DNA of 41,488 nt from Candidatus Brevifilum fermentans (GTDB lineage Bacteria; Chloroflexota; Anaerolineae; Anaerolineales; Villigracilaceae), in assembly GCA_945877125.1 (NCBI GenBank), contig CAMCQT010000032.1, positions 1 through 41,488 of the forward strand, in the 5' to 3' direction. The translations under genes were made by a program, and so were the position numbers. Each line of letters starts with the position of its first letter. Position 1 is the first letter of the stretch. Under the pieces are notes generated by a model. The model saw only the letters and a program-made list of their open reading frames with translations. It had not been told where the DNA came from and did not search any database. This document shows, one piece after another, positions 25,836-33,743 of this stretch.

Positions 25836-25841
25836 TATAAT
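25836..25841 (+). promoter_or_regulatory. -10 element upstream of the acyltransferase gene
   Basis: A consensus TATAAT lies 36 bases before the acyltransferase ATG; the -35 is poor. TAGGAA (25867-25872) serves as RBS. Confidence 0.4.
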
Positions 25842-25877
25842 ATTTTCGAGTAGCCAAATTCTTTTTTAGGAATTTAG

Positions 25878-26876
25878 ATGAAAACTTCTTCTTTAACTCT
25901 GCGCTGGGTGGATTTAGTCCGTGTGATCGGCGCGTTTCTTGTGGTAATGGCGCACATTTCATATAAGGGAGGCGGGTCGTCGTTAATATCCTCCTATTAT
26001 TTTGTTCTGTCCCGAGTTGCGGTTCCACTGTTTTTTATGGCCAGCGGATATTTATTGCTGCGAAAAGAGGAGTCTTACGGAGATTTCTTTAGAAAACGCG
26101 CCTTGAAAGTATTTGTGCCATTTTTAATTTGGTCTGTGATCTATTTGCTTTGGAAAGGGGAGGGTTTTAATCAGCCTTTCTCAATGAAAATCGTGGCGAG
26201 TTATATATTAAAGATCGTGCGCGGTCCGCGTGAAAACCATTTATGGTTTTTCTATGCCCTGATCGGATTGTATTTGTTCACACCAATATTACGGGTTTTT
26301 GTGGCGCGGGCAGCTTTGCGCGACTTGTATTATTTTTGTGGATTGTGGTTCCTAGTCGTTCCTGTGTTTTCGTTTTTGCAGGAATTTACCCCCATAAAAA
26401 TCGGCTTTGAGTTGTATTTTATTGCTGGCTATTCCGGATATTTTATGCTAGGTCATCTGCTGGGATTGTTTCAGTATACTCGCCGTCAAATATCTGGGTT
26501 GGTATTTCTATTTTTGATATTCTCAATTGGAACGACTGCGCTGGACTACATTGTAAAGTCCGAATATTTCGTTAGCTACTTAAGCATGAACATTGTGCTG
26601 ATAACCGCTTTTGCTTTCGTTTTGCTTCGTGAAGTTCAAATTGGCGATACCTTGAATAACTTTCTTGCCCCTCTTAGCCGTGCCAGTTTTGGAATTTATC
26701 TTGTGCATGTCATTGTGCTTGCCGAACTTGAAAAACTGCCTTTTATCAGCAGTTGGTTTTCAGCAGGTTCTTCTGTATATATGATCCCTTTACTTGGCTT
26801 GCTAGGTTTTCTCATCTCTTTTGTTGTAGTGGCGGTTATTCAGAAAATTCCAGTATTGCGCTGGATCGTACCGTAA
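25878..26876 (+). CDS. Acyltransferase-3 family membrane protein
   Basis: The 332-residue protein has about ten membrane helices and the family start LRWVDLVRVIGAFLVVMAHIS, including the conserved His of the Acyl_transf_3 family, followed by RVAVPLFFMASGYLL. Members acetylate or acylate surface polysaccharides or peptidoglycan-linked glycans. Its position after the glycosyltransferase suggests work on a surface glycan, but it seems to have its own promoter. A very strong terminator overlaps its stop. Confidence 0.88.
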   Translation: MKTSSLTLRWVDLVRVIGAFLVVMAHISYKGGGSSLISSYYFVLSRVAVPLFFMASGYLLLRKEESYGDFFRKRALKVFVPFLIWSVIYLLWKGEGFNQPFSMKIVASYILKIVRGPRENHLWFFYALIGLYLFTPILRVFVARAALRDLYYFCGLWFLVVPVFSFLQEFTPIKIGFELYFIAGYSGYFMLGHLLGLFQYTRRQISGLVFLFLIFSIGTTALDYIVKSEYFVSYLSMNIVLITAFAFVLLREVQIGDTLNNFLAPLSRASFGIYLVHVIVLAELEKLPFISSWFSAGSSVYMIPLLGLLGFLISFVVVAVIQKIPVLRWIVP

Positions 26877-26917
26877 AAAAGGAGGCGGTCACTTTGCAAG
26901 TGACCGCCTCCTTTTTT
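26875..26917. terminator. Perfect 20-bp bidirectional terminator
   Basis: Stem AAAAAAGGAGGCGGTCACTT with its exact complement around a 3-base loop; A and T tracts make it usable in both directions. It begins inside the acyltransferase stop codon and lies beyond the end of the minus-strand trmFO-hflX unit. Confidence 0.93.
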
Positions 26918-26938
26918 ATTTCGTGTTTCGTGGCTACT

Positions 26939-27139
26939 TTACAACGCCCACGACAGCATCAAGCCAAAGATGGCAACGATCAACCCAACATGCAGGGATA
27001 GGTTTGTTGTTGCCAGAAAACTTCCGGGGAAAATAAATTGGATCAGTAAATTGATCAGAATTAGAAGCAGTCCAATGATGGGGAGCAAGCCTTTTCGATG
27101 TGCGAGAAACTCAGATGCATGATCCAAAAATTTAGACAT
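26939..27139 (-). CDS. Small two-helix membrane protein (66 aa)
   Basis: The predicted protein begins with a charged segment (MSKFLDHASEFLAHRKG) and then has two hydrophobic segments at about residues 18-38 and 45-65, ending right after the second. Its ATG shares a base with the hflX stop (TAATG), so translation is coupled and the ORF is likely real. I do not recognise a family. It is the last gene of the unit before the strong terminator at 26875-26917. Confidence 0.65.
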   Translation of the reverse strand: MSKFLDHASEFLAHRKGLLPIIGLLLILINLLIQFIFPGSFLATTNLSLHVGLIVAIFGLMLSWAL

Positions 27140-28563
27140 TACTCATCCTCTGAAACATCATCTTCTTCAAAGCCGCCGGGCGCTTCTCTGGCTTCGATGG
27201 GTTGTGCGTGCCAGGGAGCGAATTGCGCCAAAAGTCTGCCGGGGATGCGTCCCAGCATGACCATGCCGCCGCGTTCGTGTTCCACGCGTTCCACCTGTCC
27301 CAACTCATGAAATAGCGAAATCAAAGCGCCCTGTTTATAGGGCAGCCGCACATGGATCGGGGAGTAAGATTCGAATAATTCCTCTCGAATCAAATGCAGT
27401 AGTTCTTTGATGCCTGTCCCTTCAACCGCTGAGATGGAAATGGATTTTGGAAAATCTTTCAAGACTTCGCGCGCATTTTCAGGGTTATTTAAAAGATCGG
27501 CTTTATTTAAGGCGGTAATCATTGGAATATGACTGGCGTCAATTTCGGCTAAAGTCTCCTGCACGGCCTGGAATTGATTGAGTGCGTTGGGATGTGAAAT
27601 ATCAACGATGTGCAGGAGCAAATCTGCTTCTGCAATTTCTTCCAACGTGGCGTGAAAAGCGGCGATCAGCGCGGTGGGGAGTTTTTGGATGAAGCCGACT
27701 GTGTCAGTAAACAGAGCCAAGTCGTCGCCGGGGAGTTGTACGCGGCGGGTGGTGGGATCAAGTGTGGCGAATAACTGGTCGGCGACGAACACTTCTGATT
27801 TAGCGATCCGATTCAGCAGGGTAGATTTTCCTGCATTCGTGTATCCAACAAGGGCGACGGTTGGAATGCGTGAGCGTTTGCGTTGTGCGCGGTATCGTGT
27901 GCGGTGCGCTTCCACTTTTTCCAGTTCGCGTTTGATGTGGGTGATGCGTTTGCGGATGGCGCGTTTATCCACTTCGAGTTGTGTTTCGCCGGGTCCGCGC
28001 AAACCTACGCCGCCAGTGGATCCGGCTCGTCCGCCGCCGCCACCCGCTTGTCTTTCGAGATGAGTCCAGGCGCGGGTTAGGCGCGGCAGGTTGTATTCGT
28101 ATTGCGCGAGTTCAACCTGCAACATGCCTTCGCTGGTGTGCGCGTGCTGGGCGAAAATATCGAGGATGAGCGCGGTGCGGTCAATCAAACGCACGGTGTT
28201 GCCGAGCGCTTTTTGCAATTCGCGTTGGTGACGCGGAGAAAGTTCATCGTCGAAGATGACCACATCTGCGAGGGTTTCCTCTGCGAGCGCGATCAATTCC
28301 TCCACTTTGCCGGGACCAATGTAGGTTACGGTGTGCGGACGGTCTAGTTTTTGGCTGAGTTCGCCGACCACATCCACGCCTGCGGTGTCGGCAAGCAAGG
28401 CGAGTTCTGCGAGCGAATCTTCCAGCCCGAGAAGTTGTTTCTTTCCGCGGATTTCAACGCCGACGAGAAAGGCGCGTTCACGCGGAGGGGTTGTTGGTTG
28501 GGGGTTTTTCTTTGCCACTGTTTTCCGTTTCTGATTCTGGTTTTGTTTGCTCAAAATGACCAA
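27139..28563 (-). CDS. hflX: HflX-family ribosome-associated GTPase
   Basis: The protein has the HflX N-terminal domain (conserved from ERAFLVGVEI), the glycine-rich linker near QAGGGGGRAGS, and the GTPase domain with G1 GYTNAGKST, switch/G3 DTVGFI and G4 NKAD. HflX splits or rescues stalled 70S ribosomes and helps in stress. The longest frame starts at a TTG (28563) and overlaps the upstream kinase by 86 bases; alternatives are TTG 28554 and GTG 28518, all inside the overlap, because conserved homology begins almost exactly at the kinase stop. No good RBS was seen for any of them. Confidence 0.93.
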   Translation of the reverse strand: MVILSKQNQNQKRKTVAKKNPQPTTPPRERAFLVGVEIRGKKQLLGLEDSLAELALLADTAGVDVVGELSQKLDRPHTVTYIGPGKVEELIALAEETLADVVIFDDELSPRHQRELQKALGNTVRLIDRTALILDIFAQHAHTSEGMLQVELAQYEYNLPRLTRAWTHLERQAGGGGGRAGSTGGVGLRGPGETQLEVDKRAIRKRITHIKRELEKVEAHRTRYRAQRKRSRIPTVALVGYTNAGKSTLLNRIAKSEVFVADQLFATLDPTTRRVQLPGDDLALFTDTVGFIQKLPTALIAAFHATLEEIAEADLLLHIVDISHPNALNQFQAVQETLAEIDASHIPMITALNKADLLNNPENAREVLKDFPKSISISAVEGTGIKELLHLIREELFESYSPIHVRLPYKQGALISLFHELGQVERVEHERGGMVMLGRIPGRLLAQFAPWHAQPIEAREAPGGFEEDDVSEDE

Positions 28564-29758
28564 AAAATTTTGTGATAAGCGGGTCGGTTGCTTCGGTGCG
28601 TGTCGGGAATAGAATGTGAAAAGTTGAGCCTTTTAATTTCACTTCGTCATACCCTTCTGATTCGACCCAGATCGTGCCGCCATGCGCTTCGATAATGCCG
28701 CGCGTGATGGGCAGCCCCAGACCGGGTCCGCCGCCTTTGAACTTGGTCTTGCCACTGGAGTGCAGGTCTACTCTGCCGAGTTGACCGAATTTCTCAAAGA
28801 TGGCCGCCTGATTTTCGGCAGAGATGCCGATGCCTGTGTCGGTGATGGTGATCTCAATGAAACCGGGCAGCATCCGTCCGTTAATGGTGATCGTGCCTCC
28901 ATCTGGCGTGTATTTGATCGCGTTTGCTGCGACGTTGCTCAGCGCCTGATAAAGCCGCTCCGAGTCGCCGTAGATCATTAAGTCGTTTCCATCAAACTGG
29001 TTAATGACCAGGGTTTGTTTGCGGCCGGCGAGGGTCTTTTTTAGTTCATTGCTCAATAGGTTTAATAAATGACTGATCCATACCGGCTGAAAATTGAGCG
29101 CCAGTAAATTATTGTCGATCAGCGAAACGTCGATCATGTCGTCAATGATCTGACGCAGACGAAGGATGCCGGTGTTCACGCCTTTCAGCAGGTTGTTGAT
29201 CGGTGATTGGTCTATTTGCTCGACCATGTCCACCATCATGGTGGTGTAGCCTTCGATCAGGGTTAGCGGTGTTTTTAGTTCATGTGCTGCCACCGAAATA
29301 AAACTGGATTTATTGTGATCAAGCTGTTGAAGTTTTTCCTGTGTTTTGTTTAACTCGTTGGAGATGTGCGCCACGCGTGTTTCCATTTCGTAGCGGACAA
29401 CCACGCTCAGGCTGTGTGTGAAAATTGGGATGACCGCCGCGAGTAATTCCAGCGCATCTTTTTCGTTCAGGTTTTCGCGCGCCACTTCGATGGTTAGCGA
29501 GGTTATGCGGTTGATGACAAACGAGACGTAGTATTCGCCTTCCTCAAGATTTGTTTCGGTGGGCGAGTGCCCCCAGTCGTAGAGGATCGGGTCGAGCCAG
29601 GCGGTATCGCCGGTGATGATGGTTTGTTCAAGCAGGTCGTAAAAGCGTTCCAACTGCTCCAGAAAGCCGACGCGCACGCCTTCGCCACGCGCCAATTCGC
29701 GTGAGATGCGTTCCATCCATTGTGTGCGGATCTGTTGCAGGGAGTCTTGGATTGTCAT
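28478..29758 (-). CDS. Cytoplasmic sensor histidine kinase
   Basis: The 426-residue kinase has an N-terminal all-helical domain (about 1-125) resembling RsbRD-type sensor regions, a coiled coil (about 125-150), HisKA with phosphoacceptor H159 (AAHELKTPLTL), and HATPase_c with N-box NAIKYTPDGG, G1 DTGIGI and G2 GGGPGLGLPITRG. No membrane segment is visible and no response regulator is adjacent. Its last roughly 28 residues are polar and coded by DNA that also encodes the N-terminus of HflX in another frame. It lies in a minus-strand unit after trmFO and the M28 peptidase, separated from the latter by a palindromic repeat. Confidence 0.92.
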   Translation of the reverse strand: MTIQDSLQQIRTQWMERISRELARGEGVRVGFLEQLERFYDLLEQTIITGDTAWLDPILYDWGHSPTETNLEEGEYYVSFVINRITSLTIEVARENLNEKDALELLAAVIPIFTHSLSVVVRYEMETRVAHISNELNKTQEKLQQLDHNKSSFISVAAHELKTPLTLIEGYTTMMVDMVEQIDQSPINNLLKGVNTGILRLRQIIDDMIDVSLIDNNLLALNFQPVWISHLLNLLSNELKKTLAGRKQTLVINQFDGNDLMIYGDSERLYQALSNVAANAIKYTPDGGTITINGRMLPGFIEITITDTGIGISAENQAAIFEKFGQLGRVDLHSSGKTKFKGGGPGLGLPITRGIIEAHGGTIWVESEGYDEVKLKGSTFHILFPTRTEATDPLITKFFGHFEQTKPESETENSGKEKPPTNNPSA

Positions 29759-29805
29759 TGGTTTAAGTGTAAGCCTTGTTTGAACTTTTGACCATATTGT
29801 TTACG

Positions 29806-29909
29806 ATGTCATTGCGAGGGCGTTCTTGTTCTTCGCCCGAAGCAATCTGCCTTCTCATCTTTGGGGATTGCTTCGTCGGGAAGAGCAAGTGCCCTCCTCG
29901 CAATGACAT
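29806..29909. repeat. CATTGCGAGG palindromic repeat, copy 2 (inverted relative to copy 1)
   Basis: About 104 bp. Read on the minus strand it matches the copy at 18425-18520 closely: same ends (TGTCATTGCGAGGAGGG and CGCCCTCGCAA) and same inner CCCGACGAAGCAATCCCC, with differences in the arms and centre. It occupies nearly the whole gap between the M28 peptidase stop and the kinase start. Confidence 0.8.
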
Positions 29910-29911
29910 AA

Positions 29912-30811
29912 TTATTTAGATTGCCCGACAATCCAATTTAGAAGTGTATCGCCGACGGCTTGCAAGGATTTGGCTGAGACTTTATCTGGGGTGTCTTGCG
30001 TGGTGTGCCAGTAGGGATAGTCGAAGTCGATCAGGTCTACGGCGGGGATGCCGGCTTCGAGGAAGGGCGTGTGATCGTCTTCCATGCTGTATTTTTCTTG
30101 GTTGATGAATTGTTTGCCGTAGCCAAGTTTTTCGGCGGTTGACCAAATTTCGGTGCGGATGGCGACGTTGGAATTCTGTTCGAGGTAGATGTTCAAGTCT
30201 GCGTCGCCGATCATGTCTACGATGACGACTGCGCGCGGCGCAATTTTTATTTCCTCAGCGAAGGCACGCGAACCCAAAATCCAATCCCAGCCTTCGATGC
30301 GTCCGTTGTCTTCGGCGTCGAAGAAGACCAGCCAAACGGGAAGCGTGTCGTCGGGCAGGGAGCGCGCGAGTTCAAGCAAAACCGCCACGCCCGATGCGCC
30401 GTCGTTTGCGCCGGGGACAGGCTCGATTTGTTTGGCTGGGTCGGGGTCTTGGTCGGCGATCATGCGTGTGTCGTAATGTGCGCCGAGGATGATCTGCGGG
30501 TCTTCGGCATTTCTCTTGGCGATGAGGTTGTAAATGGGATGTCCCATGCGCTCGGTCTGTTGGATTTCAACCATCCAGCCAGCGGATTCCAACTCGGCGC
30601 GCATCCATTCGCGGATTTGGGCATGGCCATCGGACCCAGGGATTCGCGGCCCGAAGGCGACTTGTGTTTGCACATCTGCATAGGCGTGGGAACTGTCGAA
30701 GGAAGCCGAATCAGCTTGGACGTTATAAAAGGATGCGGCGTACCATCCGGCGATGAGAATCAGCAGGGCGCCGATCAATGTCAAATAAATGGAGACTGTC
30801 CGTTTATTCAT
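29912..30811 (-). CDS. M28-family metallopeptidase / glutaminyl-cyclase-like, membrane-anchored
   Basis: From the ATG at 30811 the protein has 299 residues: one N-terminal signal anchor (about 7-29) and a zinc-peptidase fold. The expected metal ligands and catalytic acid are visible: H112 (GAHYDT), D137 (GANDGASG), E167 (FFDAEDNG), D203 (MIGDAD) and H269 ([10 protein letters not shown]). The last segment ([17 protein letters not shown]) is also typical of bacterial glutaminyl cyclases in this clan, so aminopeptidase and cyclase are both possible. A longer frame (from 30895) includes 28 extra residues overlapping trmFO; the ATG at 30811 gives an 8-base overlap with trmFO and places the anchor at the N-terminus. 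Confidence 0.88.
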   Translation of the reverse strand: MNKRTVSIYLTLIGALLILIAGWYAASFYNVQADSASFDSSHAYADVQTQVAFGPRIPGSDGHAQIREWMRAELESAGWMVEIQQTERMGHPIYNLIAKRNAEDPQIILGAHYDTRMIADQDPDPAKQIEPVPGANDGASGVAVLLELARSLPDDTLPVWLVFFDAEDNGRIEGWDWILGSRAFAEEIKIAPRAVVIVDMIGDADLNIYLEQNSNVAIRTEIWSTAEKLGYGKQFINQEKYSMEDDHTPFLEAGIPAVDLIDFDYPYWHTTQDTPDKVSAKSLQAVGDTLLNWIVGQSK

Positions 30812-32144
30812 TTTCATCCAAATAATTTTTGAGCGTGTTTGCGGCGCGGTCTGCGTAAAGTTGACCGCGTTCACGTTTGCCAATTTTTTTCTCAAGTGCC
30901 AGCGTGGGTAAAATTCCGAAGTTGGCTTTCATGGGCTGGAAATCTTTTAAGTCGGCGTGGGTGATGTAATGGCAAAGCGAGCCGAGCATGGTTTCGTTGG
31001 GAAGGGTGTGCAGATTTTTCCCGCCCAGCAGGCGCGCGGCGTTGATGCCCGCCAGCAGACCCGTGGCGATGTTGCCCATGTATCCTTCGACGCCGGTGAT
31101 TTGACCCGCGAAGAAAAGATCGTCGCGGCTGATGTGTTGTAGCGTGGGGCGCAAAAGTTTGGGCGAGGCGATAAACGTGTTGCGGTGCATTTGACCGAAG
31201 CGCTCGAACTCGGCATTTCCCAGACCGGGGATCATACGCAGGACGCGCTTTTGTTCGGGGAATTTGAGATTGGTTTGAAAGCCGACGAGGTTGTAAAGAC
31301 TGCCCGCGAGATTGTCCTGACGAAGCTGCACAACGCCATATGGACGGTGACCCGTGCGCGGGTCACGCAAGCCGACAGGGCGCATGGGGCCGAAGGCGAG
31401 TGAATCTACTCCGCGCTCGGCGATGACTTCGACCGGCAGACAGCCTTCAAAGAATTGTCCGGCTTTCACGCCCGCGCGGATCGCTTCTTCAAATGAACGC
31501 AGTTCGATGCGCTCGGCGCTTTGCAGGGCGCTGACGAAGGCGTAGTATTCATCCTTCGTGAATGGACAGTTGATGTAGTCGCCTTCATCTTGATCGCCTT
31601 TGCCGTAGCGCGAGGCGCGGAAGGCGATTTCCATGTTGATCGATTCGGCATGGACAATGGGCGCGATAGCGTCGAAGAAAAAAAGATGCTCCGCGCCGCT
31701 GAGTTTTGCAATGGATTGGGAAAGACTCTCTGAGGTCAGTGGTCCGCTGGCGATGATGACCGGTGTTTGCGGAATTTCCTTCATCTCTGCGCGGATGATT
31801 TCGATGTTGGGGTGGCTTTCTATTTTTTGCGTCACCAACTGCGCGAAGGCTTCGCGGTCAACGGCTAGTGCGGCGCCTGCGGGGAGCGCGGTGGCTTCGG
31901 CACATTCGAGCAGCATCGAGTTCAATTGTCTGAGTTCATTTTTTAGCACGCCAGAGGCGCGGTCGGGAAGGTTTGAGCCAAGCGAGTTGGAGCAGACTAG
32001 TTCGGCAAGGTCGCCGCTGAGATGTGCGCCCGTGGGATTTATTGGGCGCATTTCGTACAGCCGAACTTTGATTCCGCTTTGGGCGGCTTGCCAGGCGGCT
32101 TCACTGCCAGCCAGTCCGCCGCCGATAATGGTGAGGTTTGTCAT
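30804..32144 (-). CDS. trmFO: TrmFO, folate/FAD-dependent tRNA (uracil-54-C5)-methyltransferase
   Basis: The 446-residue flavoprotein makes m5U54 in tRNA using 5,10-methylene-THF and FADH2. The FAD motif [16 protein letters not shown] is at the N-terminus, followed by [23 protein letters not shown] and later [21 protein letters not shown], all TrmFO hallmarks. The length is normal. It is the first gene of the tightly packed minus-strand unit. The ATG at 32144 lies 6 bases after an extended -10 (32159-32151), so a leaderless message is likely. Confidence 0.96.
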   Translation of the reverse strand: MTNLTIIGGGLAGSEAAWQAAQSGIKVRLYEMRPINPTGAHLSGDLAELVCSNSLGSNLPDRASGVLKNELRQLNSMLLECAEATALPAGAALAVDREAFAQLVTQKIESHPNIEIIRAEMKEIPQTPVIIASGPLTSESLSQSIAKLSGAEHLFFFDAIAPIVHAESINMEIAFRASRYGKGDQDEGDYINCPFTKDEYYAFVSALQSAERIELRSFEEAIRAGVKAGQFFEGCLPVEVIAERGVDSLAFGPMRPVGLRDPRTGHRPYGVVQLRQDNLAGSLYNLVGFQTNLKFPEQKRVLRMIPGLGNAEFERFGQMHRNTFIASPKLLRPTLQHISRDDLFFAGQITGVEGYMGNIATGLLAGINAARLLGGKNLHTLPNETMLGSLCHYITHADLKDFQPMKANFGILPTLALEKKIGKRERGQLYADRAANTLKNYLDENE

Positions 32145-32150
32145 TTAGGT

Positions 32151-32159
32151 ATTTTACCA
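32151..32159 (-). promoter_or_regulatory. Extended -10 promoter of trmFO (leaderless)
   Basis: On the minus strand TGG-TAAAAT fits an extended -10; six bases separate it from the trmFO ATG. No good -35 is visible. Confidence 0.45.
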
Positions 32160-32273
32160 TTTGGATAAATCATCCTTACTTCTGAAAATGCGTTGGGGCA
32201 ATCTGGGCAGTGGTGGACTAAAAAATAGGGTATTGGTCAAGACGTAAGTGATGTGCCAAATGCCAAAAAGCTT

Positions 32274-32383
32274 TAACGCGAATGGCGCAAATTGAGCGAA
32301 TTCCACGAATATTTTTGGTCTTTTTGCGTCATTCGCCTCACGCCGCACTTGCGTTCAGTGCAAGTGTTCGAGAAATTCGCGTT
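32274..32383. repeat. GCGAATGGCG-type repeat with a nested CACTTGC hairpin
   Basis: Outer arms AACGCGAAT (32274-32282) and ATTCGCGTT (32375-32383) are exact inverted repeats. Between them are degenerate GCGAATT/ACGAAT/GTCATTCG pieces. Inside the right half sits a second small palindrome, CACTTGC (32346-32352) and GCAAGTG (32360-32366), which looks inserted into the larger repeat. Confidence 0.55.
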
Positions 32384-32437
32384 TAGGTTTGTCACTTCAA
32401 TTTGCCATTACCAAAATTAGATTGATCTGGTTAATTT

Positions 32438-32480
32438 ACTTCACCCGAAGCATATCGAGATGATGTGCTTCGGGTGAAGT
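32438..32480. repeat. 20-bp-stem hairpin ACTTCACCCGAAGCA / TGCTTCGGGTGAAGT
   Basis: Fifteen exact pairs (32438-32452 with 32466-32480) extend inward by five more, two of them wobbles, to a 3-base loop. No T tract follows. It may be a repeat element or an RNA end structure. Confidence 0.65.
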
Positions 32481-32541
32481 TCCGCAGTCAAATTAAACCT
32501 GCGGGGTGGCGCTTGCATGTTATGTCAGATAAAACAAATGA

Positions 32542-33294
32542 TCATTGTTGGTTTGGATTATTCGGATCATTTGGGTTTGGAGTAGGTTGATCTTCATTCG
32601 GTTTGTTTTTCGGCGCATCAGCACGGCATAAATTACTGCTGACTGCGAAATTGTTAACTTCAGTATCGTCCAGTTTAACAGTGATGTTGGCAGGAAAATT
32701 CATTTTATTTGGCAGGACGCAGGAGTATATGGTTTGGTTGTTTGATGGGACGGTGCAATTAACCTCGGTGTTGTTGATGGCTATCACAAGCGTTTTGTCA
32801 GTGAGATTGGGCGGCGATTTAACTATGCGGAAGTTGGCAAATCCTGCTTTGAGATCGCAGGCGGTGACTTCCTCTGTCAGCAAGGGAAGGTCTGTCAGTA
32901 CAGGAGTGGCAGTATTGGGGATGGTGATGAGCGGCGGTATCGCAGTTGCAGTCACCTCAGATTGTACAGATTTTTTCGTACAATATTGTTTCTGCAAGGC
33001 GGCGAGGTCGAACTTGCCATTACTCGTTATTTTTTTATCTGTCGCCTCGCCTTCGAGTTTGACCATGACGGTGGAGCCGTCTGGACAGGGAATGTTGCAG
33101 TCGTAGGAATTTACAGTGTTGAATCGGTTATTCTGCATTGTGCCAGTGTATTCGCTAAACTGCATACACTGGGCACTCTTTCCATTGGTGAATTTCATGG
33201 TAACGGGCTTGCCGGGTGTGAGTGAACAACGGCAGACGGTGACCATGAGGGCTGAGAGAATAAGAATAAGCCCTGGGTGTTTCTTGATGTTCAT
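32542..33294 (-). CDS. Hypothetical lipoprotein
   Basis: From the ATG at 33294, which has GGAGG at 33298-33302, the product is 250 residues. It starts with a lipoprotein-type signal (MNIKKHPGLILILSALM followed by VTVCRCS; either Cys could be lipidated). The mature protein has several Cys residues, a Thr/Pro-rich middle (about 110-135), and ends in an Asn/Pro/Asp-rich tail (NPNDPNNPNQQ). A longer frame reaching 33552 is open but its first 86 residues look non-coding. No domain is recognised. No partner is evident; it stands alone between repeat-rich gaps. Confidence 0.7.
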   Translation of the reverse strand: MNIKKHPGLILILSALMVTVCRCSLTPGKPVTMKFTNGKSAQCMQFSEYTGTMQNNRFNTVNSYDCNIPCPDGSTVMVKLEGEATDKKITSNGKFDLAALQKQYCTKKSVQSEVTATAIPPLITIPNTATPVLTDLPLLTEEVTACDLKAGFANFRIVKSPPNLTDKTLVIAINNTEVNCTVPSNNQTIYSCVLPNKMNFPANITVKLDDTEVNNFAVSSNLCRADAPKNKPNEDQPTPNPNDPNNPNQQ

Positions 33295-33743
33295 ATTTCC
33301 TCCAATAAAGTGTGAGATGTCGTACTTTCTTCTAAATTGGACAGAGTTTATCAGAATAGCGTAGTAACAGGCTTCCCTCCTTTGGGGGATTTGTTTTGGA
33401 CACGGCGTTTTGTAATTTGCGCTTTTCACTGTGAATCTCTTTTGGTATGTCCGAGTTGGAGAGTTTGCTGTGTTATGAAGATTTGTGTCGGGTATACTTG
33501 GAAAAAATGTTGGGAGCAATTGAAAAAAATCGAAATATATTTGTGACTCCACTGCAAAAACTCAAAGCCACAGAGAACACAGAGAAAAAAAGAACCAAAA
33601 ATGAAAACTCGGCAAAGAGATCACCTTGACGCTGCCGAATCATCAAAAAACCCCCGCGAACTCTATGCGTTCTGTGGCTAAATGCCCTTTTTGCAGCAGA
33701 CTCATTTGTTGGTTTTCAGTTATCAAAAAACAGGAGAAAACTT
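33295..33743. other. Intergenic region with a CCACAGAG repeat
   Basis: No convincing gene lies in these 449 bases. The left end is the lipoprotein leader. A TATACT (-10-like) occurs at about 33494 without a good -35. The right part holds the repeat at 33567-33679 and the RBS AGGAG (33731-33735) of the PLP enzyme. Confidence 0.55.
33567..33679. repeat. CCACAGAG-type palindromic repeat, copy 2
   Basis: The left end reads GCCACAGAGAACACAGAG (from 33567) and the right end GCGTTCTGTGGC (33668-33679 region). The ends are inverted-complementary in the outer 8 bases, with A-rich sequence between. The left end matches copy 1 at 17433-17484 (GCCACAGAG, then CAGAG). Confidence 0.55.

Larger units (their letters stand above)
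32160..32541. other. Repeat-rich intergenic region upstream of trmFO
   Basis: This 382-base stretch has no convincing gene. It contains the outer part of the trmFO promoter region, an AACGCGAAT/ATTCGCGTT repeat remnant (32274-32383) with a nested CACTTGC hairpin, and a separate perfect-arm hairpin (32438-32480). Confidence 0.7.

Noticed and set aside
18425-29909. CRISPR array suggested by repeated short palindromes
   Set aside because: The repeats are single dispersed copies of different families, not regularly spaced units with spacers, and no cas genes are present.
32154-32348. 64-codon minus-strand frame upstream of trmFO
   Set aside because: It lies within repeat sequence and the trmFO promoter region, has unusual composition, and has no RBS or family signal.
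33295-33552. N-terminal extension of the lipoprotein frame by 86 codons
   Set aside because: The extension lacks coding character, while the ATG at 33294 has a strong RBS and begins a lipoprotein signal peptide.
33447-33629. 60-codon plus-strand frame in the gap before the PLP enzyme
   Set aside because: Low-complexity Lys-rich end produced by the CCACAGAG repeat; no RBS or conserved features.
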